DNA of 64,000 nucleotides. Origin: Legionella gresilensis. Its GTDB lineage: Bacteria; Pseudomonadota; Gammaproteobacteria; Legionellales; Legionellaceae. The position numbers and the translations under genes were made by a program. Shown piece by piece: positions 48,409 through 57,516 of this stretch; the stretch's first letter is position 1, and each line of letters starts with the position of its first letter. The notes beneath the pieces are model-generated. The model saw only the letters and a list, made by a program, of their open reading frames with translations, searched no databases and was not told where the DNA came from. Location: NCBI RefSeq assembly GCF_900639865.1, contig NZ_CAAAHX010000008.1:110971-174970 (forward strand), given 5' to 3'.

Positions 48409-49079
48409 GACTTAATCTAATAAGCGTAAAAAATAAAATCTTTATTAAGTTTAGGAAATTACTTTTCTAGTAACTACATTCCTAGAAATAATATATCCAA
48501 CTTAAGCTTCTAATATTTACATAAGTATTATCCTTAATCATGGAATAGATAAGTAAGCATTAGTTTCTATTGGAGAATTAGGCAACGCCCCTGAAGTTTT
48601 GTTAGACAAGATTTAATTTTGAATTGAGCATAGATTTTTCAATTTCACTTCGATCCGTCCCTCTCCCGCGCTAAGAGTTTTGCTCGTATGATGATACTTT
48701 TTGCGGGAGAGGGAAATGTCACGGATGGTCATTAATGACAAGCTGTGGTTTTGTTTAGAGAAATTACTTCTAAAAATATAAATCAAATCGCAGAAATGTT
48801 AGAGGTAGATGAAAATAGCTTAATGCAATATTTAGAATCATTATCAAGGACTAATCAATTTTTTAAGTTCAAGCATTTAAGAGATATTAACCTTAACGCT
48901 ATACCCGAAAAATGATTAGAAAACTACCATGATCCTCCCTTTATTTATAAAAATAATGGGAATAATACAATGTTTAGCTCGCAAGTAAGAGAACGCCCAA
49001 TTACTGAAACTGAAAGAGTAGAAATAGAGTCAGAAACATCGACTAAAAAAGCAACATCAAGGCTGACAGAATTAAAAAC
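48409..49079. other. Gap with gene remnants and a strong palindrome
   Basis: No full gene. At about 48655-48720 a palindrome CCCTCTCCCGC...GCGGGAGAGGG, with outer CATCCGTGACA-type flanks, spans about 60 bases. A 56-codon frame at 48745-48915 (GTG start, helical, no ribosome site) and a 40-codon hydrophilic frame at 48970-49092 look like decayed remnants rather than working genes. Confidence 0.45.
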
Positions 49080-49107
49080 GATGCCCGGATAATTATTTCC
49101 GGGCATC
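49080..49107 (-). terminator. Terminator of the rpsF-rpsR-rplI operon
   Basis: GATGCCCGG and CCGGGCATC form a perfect nine-base stem with a ten-base loop, followed on the minus strand by CGTTTTTAATT. It lies ten bases after the rplI stop. It could also stop plus-strand transcription (followed by TTTCATCTTTT). Confidence 0.88.
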
Positions 49108-49116
49108 TTTCATCTT

Positions 49117-49566
49117 TTATTTTGCAGAAACAACCTGTACTTGAACTTGAGCTGTGACATCGCTATGTACATGGATATCAATGACATAGTCACCAACAGA
49201 ATGAATTGGGCCTTCGGGTAAAGAGATTTCACGTTTACTAACTTCAACATCTTTAGCAACTAATGCATCTCTAATTTCACTAGCACCAATAGAGCCATAA
49301 AGCTTACCTTCATCACTAGCTAATGCAGAGATAACAATTGAAGTATCATTTAGCTTAGCTGCACGTTGTTCAGCACGGGCTTGCTCTTGTTGAGCTTTCT
49401 TTTCTAATTCAGTACGGCGTTTTTCAAAATATTCAATATTTTTCTCTGTTGCAAAAACAGCCTTATTCTGAGGGATTAAGTAGTTGCGGCCATAACCTGC
49501 TTTGACATCAACTCTATCACCTAAATTACCTAAATTTCTTACTTTCTCTAATAAAATAACTTCCAT
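49117..49566 (-). CDS. rplI: 50S ribosomal protein L9
   Basis: The 149-residue two-domain protein begins [20 protein letters not shown] with the N-terminal rRNA-binding GYGRNYLIP near residues 24-32, a long connecting helix and a C-terminal domain. Two ATGs are adjacent; the one at 49566 fits both GAGG spacing and the family N-terminus. It closes the rpsF-rpsR-DUF2232-rplI operon. Confidence 0.96.
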   Translation of the reverse strand: MEVILLEKVRNLGNLGDRVDVKAGYGRNYLIPQNKAVFATEKNIEYFEKRRTELEKKAQQEQARAEQRAAKLNDTSIVISALASDEGKLYGSIGASEIRDALVAKDVEVSKREISLPEGPIHSVGDYVIDIHVHSDVTAQVQVQVVSAK

Positions 49567-49576
49567 CATTCACCTC

Positions 49577-50485
49577 TTAATTCTTGAATTTTCTATCTAA
49601 GGATAAATGTAACCTTAGATTAAATAAACTATCTAATGAGCCGAAAAATACATAGATTGGGAGCATTATATAAGGCACGATTATAAGTGGCACAAATAAT
49701 AGAAAAATAGTCACTAAATCTCTTTTTCTAGCCATTATATTAAAAAATAAGCTAATCCCAGCAAACATTAGGTAAACTACTAAAAGTGGTAGACAACTAA
49801 TGGCAATAGGATTACTTTGATATACTCCAAAAGCAGCAACAATCAATAACAATACACCGACACGACTAGCTCGAAAAGCAAGCATTTCTTCTCTAAAACC
49901 ACCTGGATAAAACAACAGCGATTGAATGCCTCGCGCTAGCATTAATGAGCCTAGGGCAGAAAAAACGAGGCTTAATACTCGAATACCCAGTAAAGAATTA
50001 ATGATCAAATTTGGATTAGTGCGTTGCTGGCTTTCTAAAAGTTGCACCAGCATATGATTTGGATCTACTTCTTTTAATGCAGCAAGTAATAGAACATATT
50101 GTTCATTAGCATAATTCGGTAAAAACCCATGAACCAAACTAATAATTATTAATGCAGCAATTAAAATTCCAAATATTACTATTTTCCAATTTGCAGTTAA
50201 CCTTAATATTAAGGCAGCGCTAAAACCTATAATAAATGTTATTATAGTCATAGAAAAAGCGTGCCCTAAATTAGTATTAAACTGATAAGAAATGTAACTT
50301 GCAATAATTCCACAAATAAATACCTTAGCACCATCAACAACTCCTTTCCGTAAGGTAACTAAGGCTATCACTGCTAATGATAACCAAGTAGTAAGGGGTA
50401 TTAGGGCCAATATTGCAGCTACAAAAAATGCACAAATCTCATTTTTTAATATATATTGACCTTGATTACGCAAAAAGGTATTCAT
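49577..50485 (-). CDS. DUF2232 family polytopic membrane protein
   Basis: The 302-residue protein has about eight membrane segments. Its place between rpsR and rplI matches the DUF2232 (YybS-like) proteins commonly inserted in this ribosomal operon in gammaproteobacteria. Function is not established. It starts 9 bases after rpsR. Confidence 0.82.
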   Translation of the reverse strand: MNTFLRNQGQYILKNEICAFFVAAILALIPLTTWLSLAVIALVTLRKGVVDGAKVFICGIIASYISYQFNTNLGHAFSMTIITFIIGFSAALILRLTANWKIVIFGILIAALIIISLVHGFLPNYANEQYVLLLAALKEVDPNHMLVQLLESQQRTNPNLIINSLLGIRVLSLVFSALGSLMLARGIQSLLFYPGGFREEMLAFRASRVGVLLLIVAAFGVYQSNPIAISCLPLLVVYLMFAGISLFFNIMARKRDLVTIFLLFVPLIIVPYIMLPIYVFFGSLDSLFNLRLHLSLDRKFKN

Positions 50486-50494
50486 AAATTTCTG

Positions 50495-50722
50495 TTATCG
50501 ATGACTGTCACAATAAGGCAATAGACCTAAAAATCGAGCACGTTTAATTGCCTGTGCTAATTGTCGCTGAAAACGAGTGGGTACACCAGTAATTCGGCTT
50601 GGTACAATTTTCCCAGTTTCGGTAATATAATTTTTTAATAAATTAATATCCTTGTAATCGATTTCGCTAGAGCCTTCGGCATTGAAACGACACATTTTTT
50701 TACGACGGAAATAAGTTGACAT
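50495..50722 (-). CDS. rpsR: 30S ribosomal protein S18
   Basis: At 75 residues with [10 protein letters not shown] at the start, the [24 protein letters not shown] core and [18 protein letters not shown] near the end, this is a canonical bS18. It binds with S6 in the 30S platform; rpsF lies 11 bases upstream in the same operon. Confidence 0.98.
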   Translation of the reverse strand: MSTYFRRKKMCRFNAEGSSEIDYKDINLLKNYITETGKIVPSRITGVPTRFQRQLAQAIKRARFLGLLPYCDSHR

Positions 50723-50733
50723 CTCAATTCTCC

Positions 50734-51084
50734 TTAGGCTGCTCTCGTATCTTTTTCTTTATCTTTATCTTTTTTCATTAATGCCGATTCACCCGTTACT
50801 GCTTCCTTCTTAAGGATAATAAGATTACGGATGATAGCATCATTAAATTTAAAAGCGTTTTTTAATTCATCAATTGCAGCTTGATTACATTCAACATTCA
50901 TTAAAATGTAATGCGCTTTATGAACATCTTTAATTGAATAAGCTAATTGACGACGGCCCCAATCTTCTCGACGATGGATAACCCCATCTTGCTTGGTAAT
51001 AATACCTTCGTAACGTTCAATCATACCTGGCACTTGTTCACTTTGATCAGGGTGAACGAGGAACACTATTTCATAATGTCTCAT
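50734..51084 (-). CDS. rpsF: 30S ribosomal protein S6
   Basis: The 116-residue protein begins [19 protein letters not shown] and contains [14 protein letters not shown] and [11 protein letters not shown], all typical of bS6. The lysine/aspartate-rich tail resembles the glutamate-extended tail of other gammaproteobacterial S6. It is the first gene of the operon and divergent from csrA. Confidence 0.97.
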   Translation of the reverse strand: MRHYEIVFLVHPDQSEQVPGMIERYEGIITKQDGVIHRREDWGRRQLAYSIKDVHKAHYILMNVECNQAAIDELKNAFKFNDAIIRNLIILKKEAVTGESALMKKDKDKEKDTRAA

Positions 51085-51502
51085 GAATTCTCCTTATGGA
51101 TTAAAGCCTTCTTTAATAAGATAAAGTAAGGCAAGGTTTTAAAGTGGGCGATTTTAACTTATTTTTGTGCACGGAGCAAACTTCGATACCAGCGAAAAAA
51201 CTGCAATAATTTTAATTAATTGTAGCAAAAATCTCACAAATGAATTTATTAAATAATTTACTGAATTTAAGATGATGATTTAAAAGGCAAATGCAGAAAG
51301 AAAACAAAACGTTTATTTATAAGACAATTGCAAAAATAAACTTACACAAAGCACCCTCTTTATATCATAAAAATAATAAAAATAAGTTTATATGACAAAA
51401 AATTTTCTATAAATTTTTTTCAGGCTGTATATGTTCTGCTTGCAAAAACATTGCTTTTACCTAATCCATACGATATAACGTCTTAAAAAAAAGAGATTTT
51501 AT
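51085..51502. promoter_or_regulatory. Divergent rpsF/csrA control region with candidate csrA promoter
   Basis: The gap of about 420 bases is AT-rich and gene-free. For the plus strand, TTGCTT at 51451-51456 and TATAAC at 51474-51479, separated by 17 bases, make a plausible sigma-70 promoter whose transcript would start about 20 bases before the csrA ATG. The rpsF promoter and leader must lie in the left part; no clear S6:S18 leader structure could be drawn by eye. Confidence 0.4.
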
Positions 51503-51700
51503 ATGGATATCATTACAGTAGACTTTGAAGAAACGTTAGTGATTAATGTAAAAAATACAAATATCTTACTGGTAGCGTTTAAAACCCTGGAACATGGCAA
51601 CATTAAATTTGGTGTCGAAGCACCCCGCTCAGTAAAAATTCATCGAGAAGAGATTTATCAAGCTATTCAATTAAAAGAGAAACAAAGTGAAGTTACTTGA
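51503..51700 (+). CDS. csrA: Divergent CsrA-family protein lacking N-terminal RNA-binding arginines
   Basis: The 65-residue protein keeps the CsrA frame: FEETLVI for GETLMI, KFGVEAPRSVKIHREEIYQAI for the C-terminal strand and helix, including the HREEI arginine (R44 equivalent). The N-terminal strand reads MDIITVDFE where CsrA has MLILTRRVGE, so the RNA-contacting Leu4, Arg6 and Arg7 positions are Ile, Val and Asp. It is probably a paralog of the global regulator with altered or lost RNA binding. It overlaps a PAP2-like gene that starts at GTG 51687. Confidence 0.8.
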   Translation: MDIITVDFEETLVINVKNTNILLVAFKTLEHGNIKFGVEAPRSVKIHREEIYQAIQLKEKQSEVT

Positions 51701-52625
51701 CTTTACAGTTTTTAAACATCCTGCTAGAGCCTGCTCGATTATAACAAGCTTATTAATAGTTATACTTTCAAGTCTTGCTTTTTATGTTAACTCCCATTAT
51801 TACCATTACAAAGGTAATAACTATCTCCCGCCTTTCACGTTATGGGCTGGAATTAGTTTATGTCTAATTTTAATCGGCTTAAGATTACTATTTAGCCATA
51901 ATGATTATTTCATTGAAATTACACGTGCCTTTGCTGGTATTTATTTTTCTATGTTATTTGTTGCTCTAGCAACAAATGCTGCACAATATAGTCCCTTTCC
52001 TCCTATCGACAAATATATCGTTGCATTAGAATCTAAATTCTATATTGATTTACCTGCTTTAATGGCTTGGACCAACCAATATCCTAATTTTAAATTAATA
52101 CTTGGTTTGGCTTATGATAGCTTGGCTTGGCAAATGGGTTTTCTACCTCTGTTAGTTGCCTTATTAGGTCAATTTTCTAAAGTTTGGGAATATTTTTGTT
52201 TATTATTAATTTCAGCTTTGATTGGCTTTACGTTTTACTATTTTTTTCCAACTACTGCACCAGCTAGTATCTTAAAAAGTCCTTTTTTTTTACCTGAACA
52301 ATATATTACTGGCATAAAATTTATGCAAATTCACCACCATCAACAACCTACTTCACTTGAAGGAGGTATGATAGCTCTCCCTTCCTTTCATTTTATTTGG
52401 GCTTGGTTATGCTTATACGTAGTCAGAGGTTTTAAGCCATTATTTATAATGATGCTAATTATTAATTTTTTTCTTGCTTTATCTTGTATTTTATTAGGCT
52501 GGCATTACCCCTTAGATTTAGTTGGGAGTATTGTTGTACTCCTTATTACCCACTTTATTTATAATTATCTTAAAGAGAAAAATCACCTCAGCCGATCTTT
52601 ACTGGAATACCAGAAGGAAAACTAA
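51687..52625 (+). CDS. PAP2-superfamily membrane phosphatase or phosphotransferase
   Basis: A 312-residue protein with about six membrane segments. PAP2 catalytic motifs appear as LPSFHFIWAWL near residues 231-241 and LGWHYPLDLVGS near 271-282; the third Lys-containing motif is not clear. The arrangement is closer to the Aur1/inositolphosphotransferase-like branch than to small soluble PAP2s. The GTG start lies 14 bases inside csrA, with AAAGAG upstream, so translation may be coupled. Its 3' end overlaps the convergent L,D-transpeptidase gene by 38 bases. Confidence 0.8.
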   Translation: MKLLDFTVFKHPARACSIITSLLIVILSSLAFYVNSHYYHYKGNNYLPPFTLWAGISLCLILIGLRLLFSHNDYFIEITRAFAGIYFSMLFVALATNAAQYSPFPPIDKYIVALESKFYIDLPALMAWTNQYPNFKLILGLAYDSLAWQMGFLPLLVALLGQFSKVWEYFCLLLISALIGFTFYYFFPTTAPASILKSPFFLPEQYITGIKFMQIHHHQQPTSLEGGMIALPSFHFIWAWLCLYVVRGFKPLFIMMLIINFFLALSCILLGWHYPLDLVGSIVVLLITHFIYNYLKEKNHLSRSLLEYQKEN

Positions 52626-53529
52626 CTTCGGTTTGAATTACTTTATTATTCTTATCACGTATATTGCTTTGTTTAGCTAGCAAATTAGCCACTAATTTAC
52701 TTAAATTAGTGCCTCTATGCTCTATTAAAAGTGGATGTGCTTCCAGAAAAATTGCACCGCTAGCATAGCCTAGTTTAACAGGTTCATTAATGACTCTCAC
52801 TGAGGTGCCTACTTTTACGTAATCAAATAAAGATTCAATATCTTCTGGCATCATACGAATACATCCAGCACTTACACGCGATCCAACAATATCACGGCGG
52901 TTAGTACCATGGATTAAATAAGTGGGCCAACCTAACCTTAATACATGCCTACCAAGAGGATTTCCCTCACCGGGAGGAAACTCTTCAGGAATTGGAGTAC
53001 CATGCCGTGCAGCTTCTGCCCTTACATTTGCGGTTGGCCGCCAATGAGGATCGCGTTCTTTTGCAATAATTCTAGTAAAGCCAAGAGGCGTTTTCCAACC
53101 TTCCCGACCAATACCTACTGGCATCGTGATAACAATATTATCGCCTGGTACATAATAATAGAGCCTAAATTCAGCTAAGTTGATAACTAAACCTTGGCGC
53201 GGTCCAGGCGGTAAAATATATTGTGAGGGAATAATAACTTGGGTTTGAGGATATAGTGGCCGCAATGGATCGAGTTTAGGATTAGCCTGTATCATCTCAT
53301 GATAGCCAATATCGTAACGTATTCCTACATCACTTAATGTTTCTCCGGCTTGTACAGTTGCATACTGTATTTTGCCAATTAAATCACTATGCGTTGAAAA
53401 AACCCAAGTCGAGGCGTAATTAATAGAGGTGATTACTAAAAACAACAAGCAGATAAGATATTTGATAGGTATCATTGAAGCTGCTCTCTTTGTCATAGCC
53501 CAACCTGAATACTGGAAAAATTCCAGCAT
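52588..53529 (-). CDS. LysM-containing L,D-transpeptidase (YbiS/ErfK type)
   Basis: The 313-residue precursor has an N-terminal membrane/signal segment (IKYLICLLFLVITSINYAS), a LysM-like part with VQAGETLSDVGIRYDIGYHEMI (about residues 59-80), and a YkuD catalytic domain. In that domain HGTNRRDIVGSRVSAGCIRM (about 208-227) carries the catalytic His and Cys. Such enzymes crosslink peptidoglycan or attach lipoprotein; the Legionella EnhA proteins belong to this group. ATGs at 53529, 53496 and 53475 are all possible starts; AGGA supports the first. Confidence 0.88.
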   Translation of the reverse strand: MLEFFQYSGWAMTKRAASMIPIKYLICLLFLVITSINYASTWVFSTHSDLIGKIQYATVQAGETLSDVGIRYDIGYHEMIQANPKLDPLRPLYPQTQVIIPSQYILPPGPRQGLVINLAEFRLYYYVPGDNIVITMPVGIGREGWKTPLGFTRIIAKERDPHWRPTANVRAEAARHGTPIPEEFPPGEGNPLGRHVLRLGWPTYLIHGTNRRDIVGSRVSAGCIRMMPEDIESLFDYVKVGTSVRVINEPVKLGYASGAIFLEAHPLLIEHRGTNLSKLVANLLAKQSNIRDKNNKVIQTEVSFPSGIPVKIG

Positions 53530-53548
53530 TCAGGTTTCCTAACTACTT

Positions 53549-55585
53549 TTAATTTGAACTCTTACTAAATTGCTTATCAAGCTTAAAACGCTGACCATAT
53601 TGATTTTCTAGTTTAGCAAATAATTCATTTAATTTATCATGACCAAAGTGCTTGGCATAATTCATCGGCCCACCACGGAATGGAGCAAACCCTGCCGCAA
53701 AAATCATTGCACCATCTAAAAGATCACTATCTGCTACGACGCCCTCTCGTAAACACGCAGCTGACTCATTGACCATTCGCAAAATTAAACGGTTAGCAAT
53801 TTCAGGATAAGATTTATCGGTTTGTGGCTTTTTCTTAATGGGCTTACCATCTTTATACTTATAAAAACCTTCCCCTGTTTTACGACCGAGTTTACCTGCC
53901 TTAACCATATCACGTAATTTTTGCGGAACACTACCACCGTAATATTTAGTTAAATTCTCAGCTACTGCTAGACATACATCCATACCTACGGTATCTGCTA
54001 ATTCAACAGGCCCCATAAACATACCAAATTCTTTCGCTGCTTCATCAATGGTTTCGCCTGCGTACCCTTCTTCAAGTAATTGCACACATTCCATTAAATA
54101 AGGCATAAGAACTCGATTCACTAAGAAGCCAGGGCTTGATTTTACAGGTAATGGAAGCCGGCTAATTTGATTGACAAAAGCACAAGCCTTGTCACGGATC
54201 TCACTTGCTGTTTTATTACTACTGACGACTTCAACTAACTCCATTTTGGCAACAGGATTAAAATAATGAATACCAACCAGACGACTTGGGTTAGTCATCA
54301 CTTGACTAATTTCATCTAAAGGAATACTTGAAGTATTTGTTGCTATGATAGCATCTGCTTTTGCCTTTTCTTCTACGTGCTTCATAATAGTTTGTTTGAC
54401 TTCTAAATTCTCAAACACTGCCTCAATAATTACATCAGCACCTGCTACGCCAAAACCTTCTGGATCAGCAATTAATCTATCCATTGCTGCTTGAATTAGG
54501 CGCGGTTGCTTTAATTTCTTTTTAAATAACGAATAAGCTCGTGCTTTCGCTGCGCCGATTTGTGCATAAGATTTATCTTGTAAAGTAACTCTAAGCCCAC
54601 GCAATGCACACCAAGCCGCAATATCGCCGCCCATGACACCTGCACCAATCACATGAACATGCTCTGCTTTAAAATCACTAGCTTTTGCAAAACCCTTCAT
54701 ACGTTCTCTTAGTAAAAACGCACGAATTAAATTTTTAGCGGTTTCATTACGTGTAATTAGTTGCTCAACTGAATCTATTTCCTTTAAATAAGCCCGCTCC
54801 CCATACCCTCCTTCCTTTTCCCATAAATCAATCACAGCATAGGGCGCAGGATAATGCTGTTTGCGAACTCGTTTTGCTACGTTATAGCGTATGATTGGCG
54901 CAACTATAGGTCGAACCCAAGCATAATTAGTAAGAGATTGCATAAAAGTGGGTTGATGTTTTTTAGGTTTATTTTTAATAAAATAAACCGCAGCACGCTT
55001 TAATTGGCGTATAGGGACAACATCATCCACAAAACCCATGGATTTCGCTTTGTAAGCCGCAATAGGCGCCCCTGTTAAAATGACTTTTGTTAATGCGTCA
55101 AAGCCACCAATTAATTGTACTAAGCGAACTGTTCCGCCCCAACCTGGATGAATACCTAATAAAATTTCTGGCAAACCTAGGCGAGTATCAGGTTCATCAG
55201 ACGCTATGCGGTAATCGCAAGCTAGAGCTAACTCTAGACCACCGCCCATACAAAAACCATCAATCATAGCGACCGTAGGTATTTTTAATCCCTCTAAACG
55301 AGCAAAAACAGTTTGTCCCTTTCTTAAAAAGTCAACTGCCTCATCAGGAGTTTGGAATTTAGAAAATGCATTAATATCAGCGCCAGCAATAAAGCCTTTA
55401 TCTTTGGTTGAATAGATAACTAATCCTTGGGCTGAAGGTTGGTTAACAGCCTCTTGTAAAATACTATTTAATTCATCTAAGACTTCTGAGTTGATAGAAT
55501 TTAATGCTGCATCAGCACGATTAAGACCTAACCAAATAATATTCTCTGCGTCAGTTTCAATTTCCCAGTGTTTGTAATTATTCAT
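53549..55585 (-). CDS. fadB: FadB/FadJ-type bifunctional enoyl-CoA hydratase/3-hydroxyacyl-CoA dehydrogenase
   Basis: The 678-residue fusion has an N-terminal crotonase domain, with GFIAGADINAF near residues 64-74, DGFCMGGGLELALACDYRIA near 108-127 and GIHPGWGGT. A 3-hydroxyacyl-CoA dehydrogenase domain follows, with VHVIGAGVMGGDIAAW near 310-325, the IHYFNPVAKMELVEVV block and the C-terminal repeat. The frame extends to 55648, but the ATG at 55585 shares one base with the upstream thiolase stop (TAATG), giving coupled translation. It carries out the middle steps of fatty acid beta-oxidation. Subtype FadB versus FadJ is uncertain. Confidence 0.92.
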   Translation of the reverse strand: MNNYKHWEIETDAENIIWLGLNRADAALNSINSEVLDELNSILQEAVNQPSAQGLVIYSTKDKGFIAGADINAFSKFQTPDEAVDFLRKGQTVFARLEGLKIPTVAMIDGFCMGGGLELALACDYRIASDEPDTRLGLPEILLGIHPGWGGTVRLVQLIGGFDALTKVILTGAPIAAYKAKSMGFVDDVVPIRQLKRAAVYFIKNKPKKHQPTFMQSLTNYAWVRPIVAPIIRYNVAKRVRKQHYPAPYAVIDLWEKEGGYGERAYLKEIDSVEQLITRNETAKNLIRAFLLRERMKGFAKASDFKAEHVHVIGAGVMGGDIAAWCALRGLRVTLQDKSYAQIGAAKARAYSLFKKKLKQPRLIQAAMDRLIADPEGFGVAGADVIIEAVFENLEVKQTIMKHVEEKAKADAIIATNTSSIPLDEISQVMTNPSRLVGIHYFNPVAKMELVEVVSSNKTASEIRDKACAFVNQISRLPLPVKSSPGFLVNRVLMPYLMECVQLLEEGYAGETIDEAAKEFGMFMGPVELADTVGMDVCLAVAENLTKYYGGSVPQKLRDMVKAGKLGRKTGEGFYKYKDGKPIKKKPQTDKSYPEIANRLILRMVNESAACLREGVVADSDLLDGAMIFAAGFAPFRGGPMNYAKHFGHDKLNELFAKLENQYGQRFKLDKQFSKSSN

Positions 55586-56898
55586 TATCCTTTCACCCCG
55601 GTCACTCTTTCTAAATACATTGCGCCGCCTTGGCCACCGCCAATGCAAATTGCAGCCATACCATGCGTACCATTTGTTTGTTGTAAGGATTGTAAAGTAT
55701 GTAAAACAATTCTTGCGCCACTTGCACCAATTGGGTGGCCAACAGCAATTGCCCCACCATCTTTGTTTACTTTATCTAGAGATGGTGCACCTAATGCCTG
55801 TTTTAAACCTAGCTGCGTACGGCAATAATCTTCATCATCCCAGGCTCTCAAACATCCTAGAACTTGCGCTGCAAATGCTTCATTAATTTCCCAGCAATCT
55901 AAATCCGCAGGTTTTAAATTATGGCGCTCTAAAATAGGTGTTGCTGCATGAACAGGCCCTAATCCCATATGAGCGGGATCTAAAGCGGCCCAGTGAACAT
56001 CAACAATACGGCCAAGTACAGGTAAATTATATTTCTTAACTGCATCAGCGCTCGCTAAAATTAATAAGCAAGCTCCATCTGTTACTTGAGAACTATTACC
56101 TGGCGTCACCATACCGTATTTTTTATCGAAGAAAGGCTTAAGCGTGGCAAGCTTCTCCGGTGTTGAATCTTTTCTTAAACCAGTATCTTGAGTATAGACT
56201 TGCCCTTTATTATCAATAATTGGCGTAATCTCAGTCATCCTTCCTTCATCATAAGCACGTGCTAAACGCTGATGGCTTTCATAGGCAAACGCATCCATTT
56301 GCTCCCGAGTAATATTAAAACGATAAGCAACCTTCTCAGCAGTCTGGCCCATATTTAGACCAACTATTGGATCGGTTAAACCACGCATAAGAGCAATAAC
56401 AGGTGCTAAATAGCCAGGTTTAAACTGCATAATTAGCCGTGCACGCTGTCCTGTGCTTTTAGCGCCCATCCAATTACCTAGCCAAGCAGCCATTTTTTGA
56501 TTAAATAGCAAGGGAGCATGACTCATTGCTTCAGTCCCACCAGCTAAAACTAAATCACTTCGGCCTGAAGCAATTTGTAAGGCAGCATTATCTAATGCTT
56601 GCATGCCAGAAGCACAATTACGCATGACAGTAAAAGCAGGCATACGTTCGCCGCAGCCTAAGCGTAAAGAGATTACGCGTGCAATATTCGCTTCATCAGG
56701 ACCTGGCATTGCAGCGCCAATAATAACTTCATCTAGATCAGTAGGAGAAAAAGGTTGACGGCTTAACAGGGACATACCTGCGGCAACAGCTAGGTCCGAG
56801 CCGCTAAAGGGTCCAATATTTTTAGCCTTAAGAAAAGGGGTACGATTCCCATCAACAACATATACTTCTCTACCATCTAAATACGATTTGTGTTTCAT
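55585..56898 (-). CDS. fadI: Acetyl-CoA acyltransferase (beta-ketothiolase), FadI type
   Basis: The 437-residue thiolase has VMRNCASGMQALDNA with the active-site Cys near residue 91, AGGTEAMSHAPLL near 115-127, the NEAFAAQVLG block with its His-adjacent segment, GGAIAVGHPIGASGAR near 382-397 and the C-terminal CIGGGQGGAM. It releases acetyl-CoA in beta-oxidation. The ATG at 56898 follows an AGGAGG and is preferred over 56913. It is the first gene of a two-gene operon with the FadB-type partner. Confidence 0.93.
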   Translation of the reverse strand: MKHKSYLDGREVYVVDGNRTPFLKAKNIGPFSGSDLAVAAGMSLLSRQPFSPTDLDEVIIGAAMPGPDEANIARVISLRLGCGERMPAFTVMRNCASGMQALDNAALQIASGRSDLVLAGGTEAMSHAPLLFNQKMAAWLGNWMGAKSTGQRARLIMQFKPGYLAPVIALMRGLTDPIVGLNMGQTAEKVAYRFNITREQMDAFAYESHQRLARAYDEGRMTEITPIIDNKGQVYTQDTGLRKDSTPEKLATLKPFFDKKYGMVTPGNSSQVTDGACLLILASADAVKKYNLPVLGRIVDVHWAALDPAHMGLGPVHAATPILERHNLKPADLDCWEINEAFAAQVLGCLRAWDDEDYCRTQLGLKQALGAPSLDKVNKDGGAIAVGHPIGASGARIVLHTLQSLQQTNGTHGMAAICIGGGQGGAMYLERVTGVKG

Positions 56899-57201
56899 TA
56901 ATCCTCCTATCATTCATCCTGCGCCACAAAGTAACAGCCAGTCATTCAATTTATAAAGATGTACCCCAAACTAATTTTTTAATATCAGGAGTTTACACTA
57001 AATTTTGTTAAAATCAGAATGAAATGGATTCTTAAGAGCAATCGTTTGTTGAGCCAAGGTCCAACATACAGAAAATCGATATGGCGCTAAGTTTAACTTA
57101 TTCATTACTATATATGAAAGATAGCAGTTAATTAAATAATATGTAAATGCCACATAATCATTAAAAATTAATATTTTTTATCATGAATTTTATACCTGCG
57201 A

Positions 57202-57229
57202 TTGACGTAAGCAAAATAACTGATATACT
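57202..57229 (+). promoter_or_regulatory. Sigma-70 promoter of the tRNA-Ser/tRNA-Arg unit
   Basis: TTGACG (-35) at 57202-57207 and TATACT (-10) at 57224-57229 are separated by 16 bases and followed by a GC-rich discriminator (CGCCGC). The first tRNA starts 13 bases after the -10 box. The rest of the gap between fadI and the tRNAs (56899-57201) shows no gene. Confidence 0.75.
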
Positions 57230-57242
57230 CGCCGCATTACCT

Positions 57243-57332
57243 GGAGAGATGGCCGAGTGGTCGAAGGCGCTCCCCTGCTAAGGGAGTATGGGAGAAATCC
57301 CATCGAGGGTTCGAATCCCTCTCTCTCCGCCA
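57243..57332 (+). tRNA. tRNA-Ser (GCT anticodon)
   Basis: The acceptor stem GGAGAGA pairs with TCTCTCC, followed by discriminator G and encoded CCA. The anticodon loop CTGCTAA gives GCT for serine AGC/AGT codons. A long variable arm (TATGGGAGAAATCCCATC) is present as expected for class II tRNA-Ser, and the T arm has GGTTCGAATCC. Confidence 0.97.
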
Positions 57333-57341
57333 GTCGTTTAC

Positions 57342-57418
57342 GCGCCCGTAGCTCAGTTGGATAGAGTATCTGGCTACGAACCAGGAGGTCGGAGGTTCGA
57401 ATCCTTCCGGGCGCGCCA
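57342..57418 (+). tRNA. tRNA-Arg (ACG anticodon)
   Basis: The acceptor stem GCGCCCG pairs with CGGGCGC, followed by G and encoded CCA. The D arm has AGCTCAGTTGGATAGAG and the anticodon loop CTACGAA reads ACG (A34 to inosine). The T arm has GGTTCGAATCC. It lies 9 bases after tRNA-Ser in the same transcript. An integrase remnant starts about 100 bases beyond its 3' end, pointing at it. Confidence 0.97.
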
Positions 57419-57516
57419 TTTTTGCCTTAATAATCAATAAGTTATAAAAATACTTAAACTTGTAAAAAAAGTGGTGTAGCAAAATTGTAACACTTCTTTT
57501 TCTACACTGGTTACAC

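Noticed and set aside
55586..55648. 21-codon N-terminal extension of the FadB-type gene
   Set aside because: It overlaps the thiolase coding end, is Arg-rich, and the TAATG overlap gives a better start.
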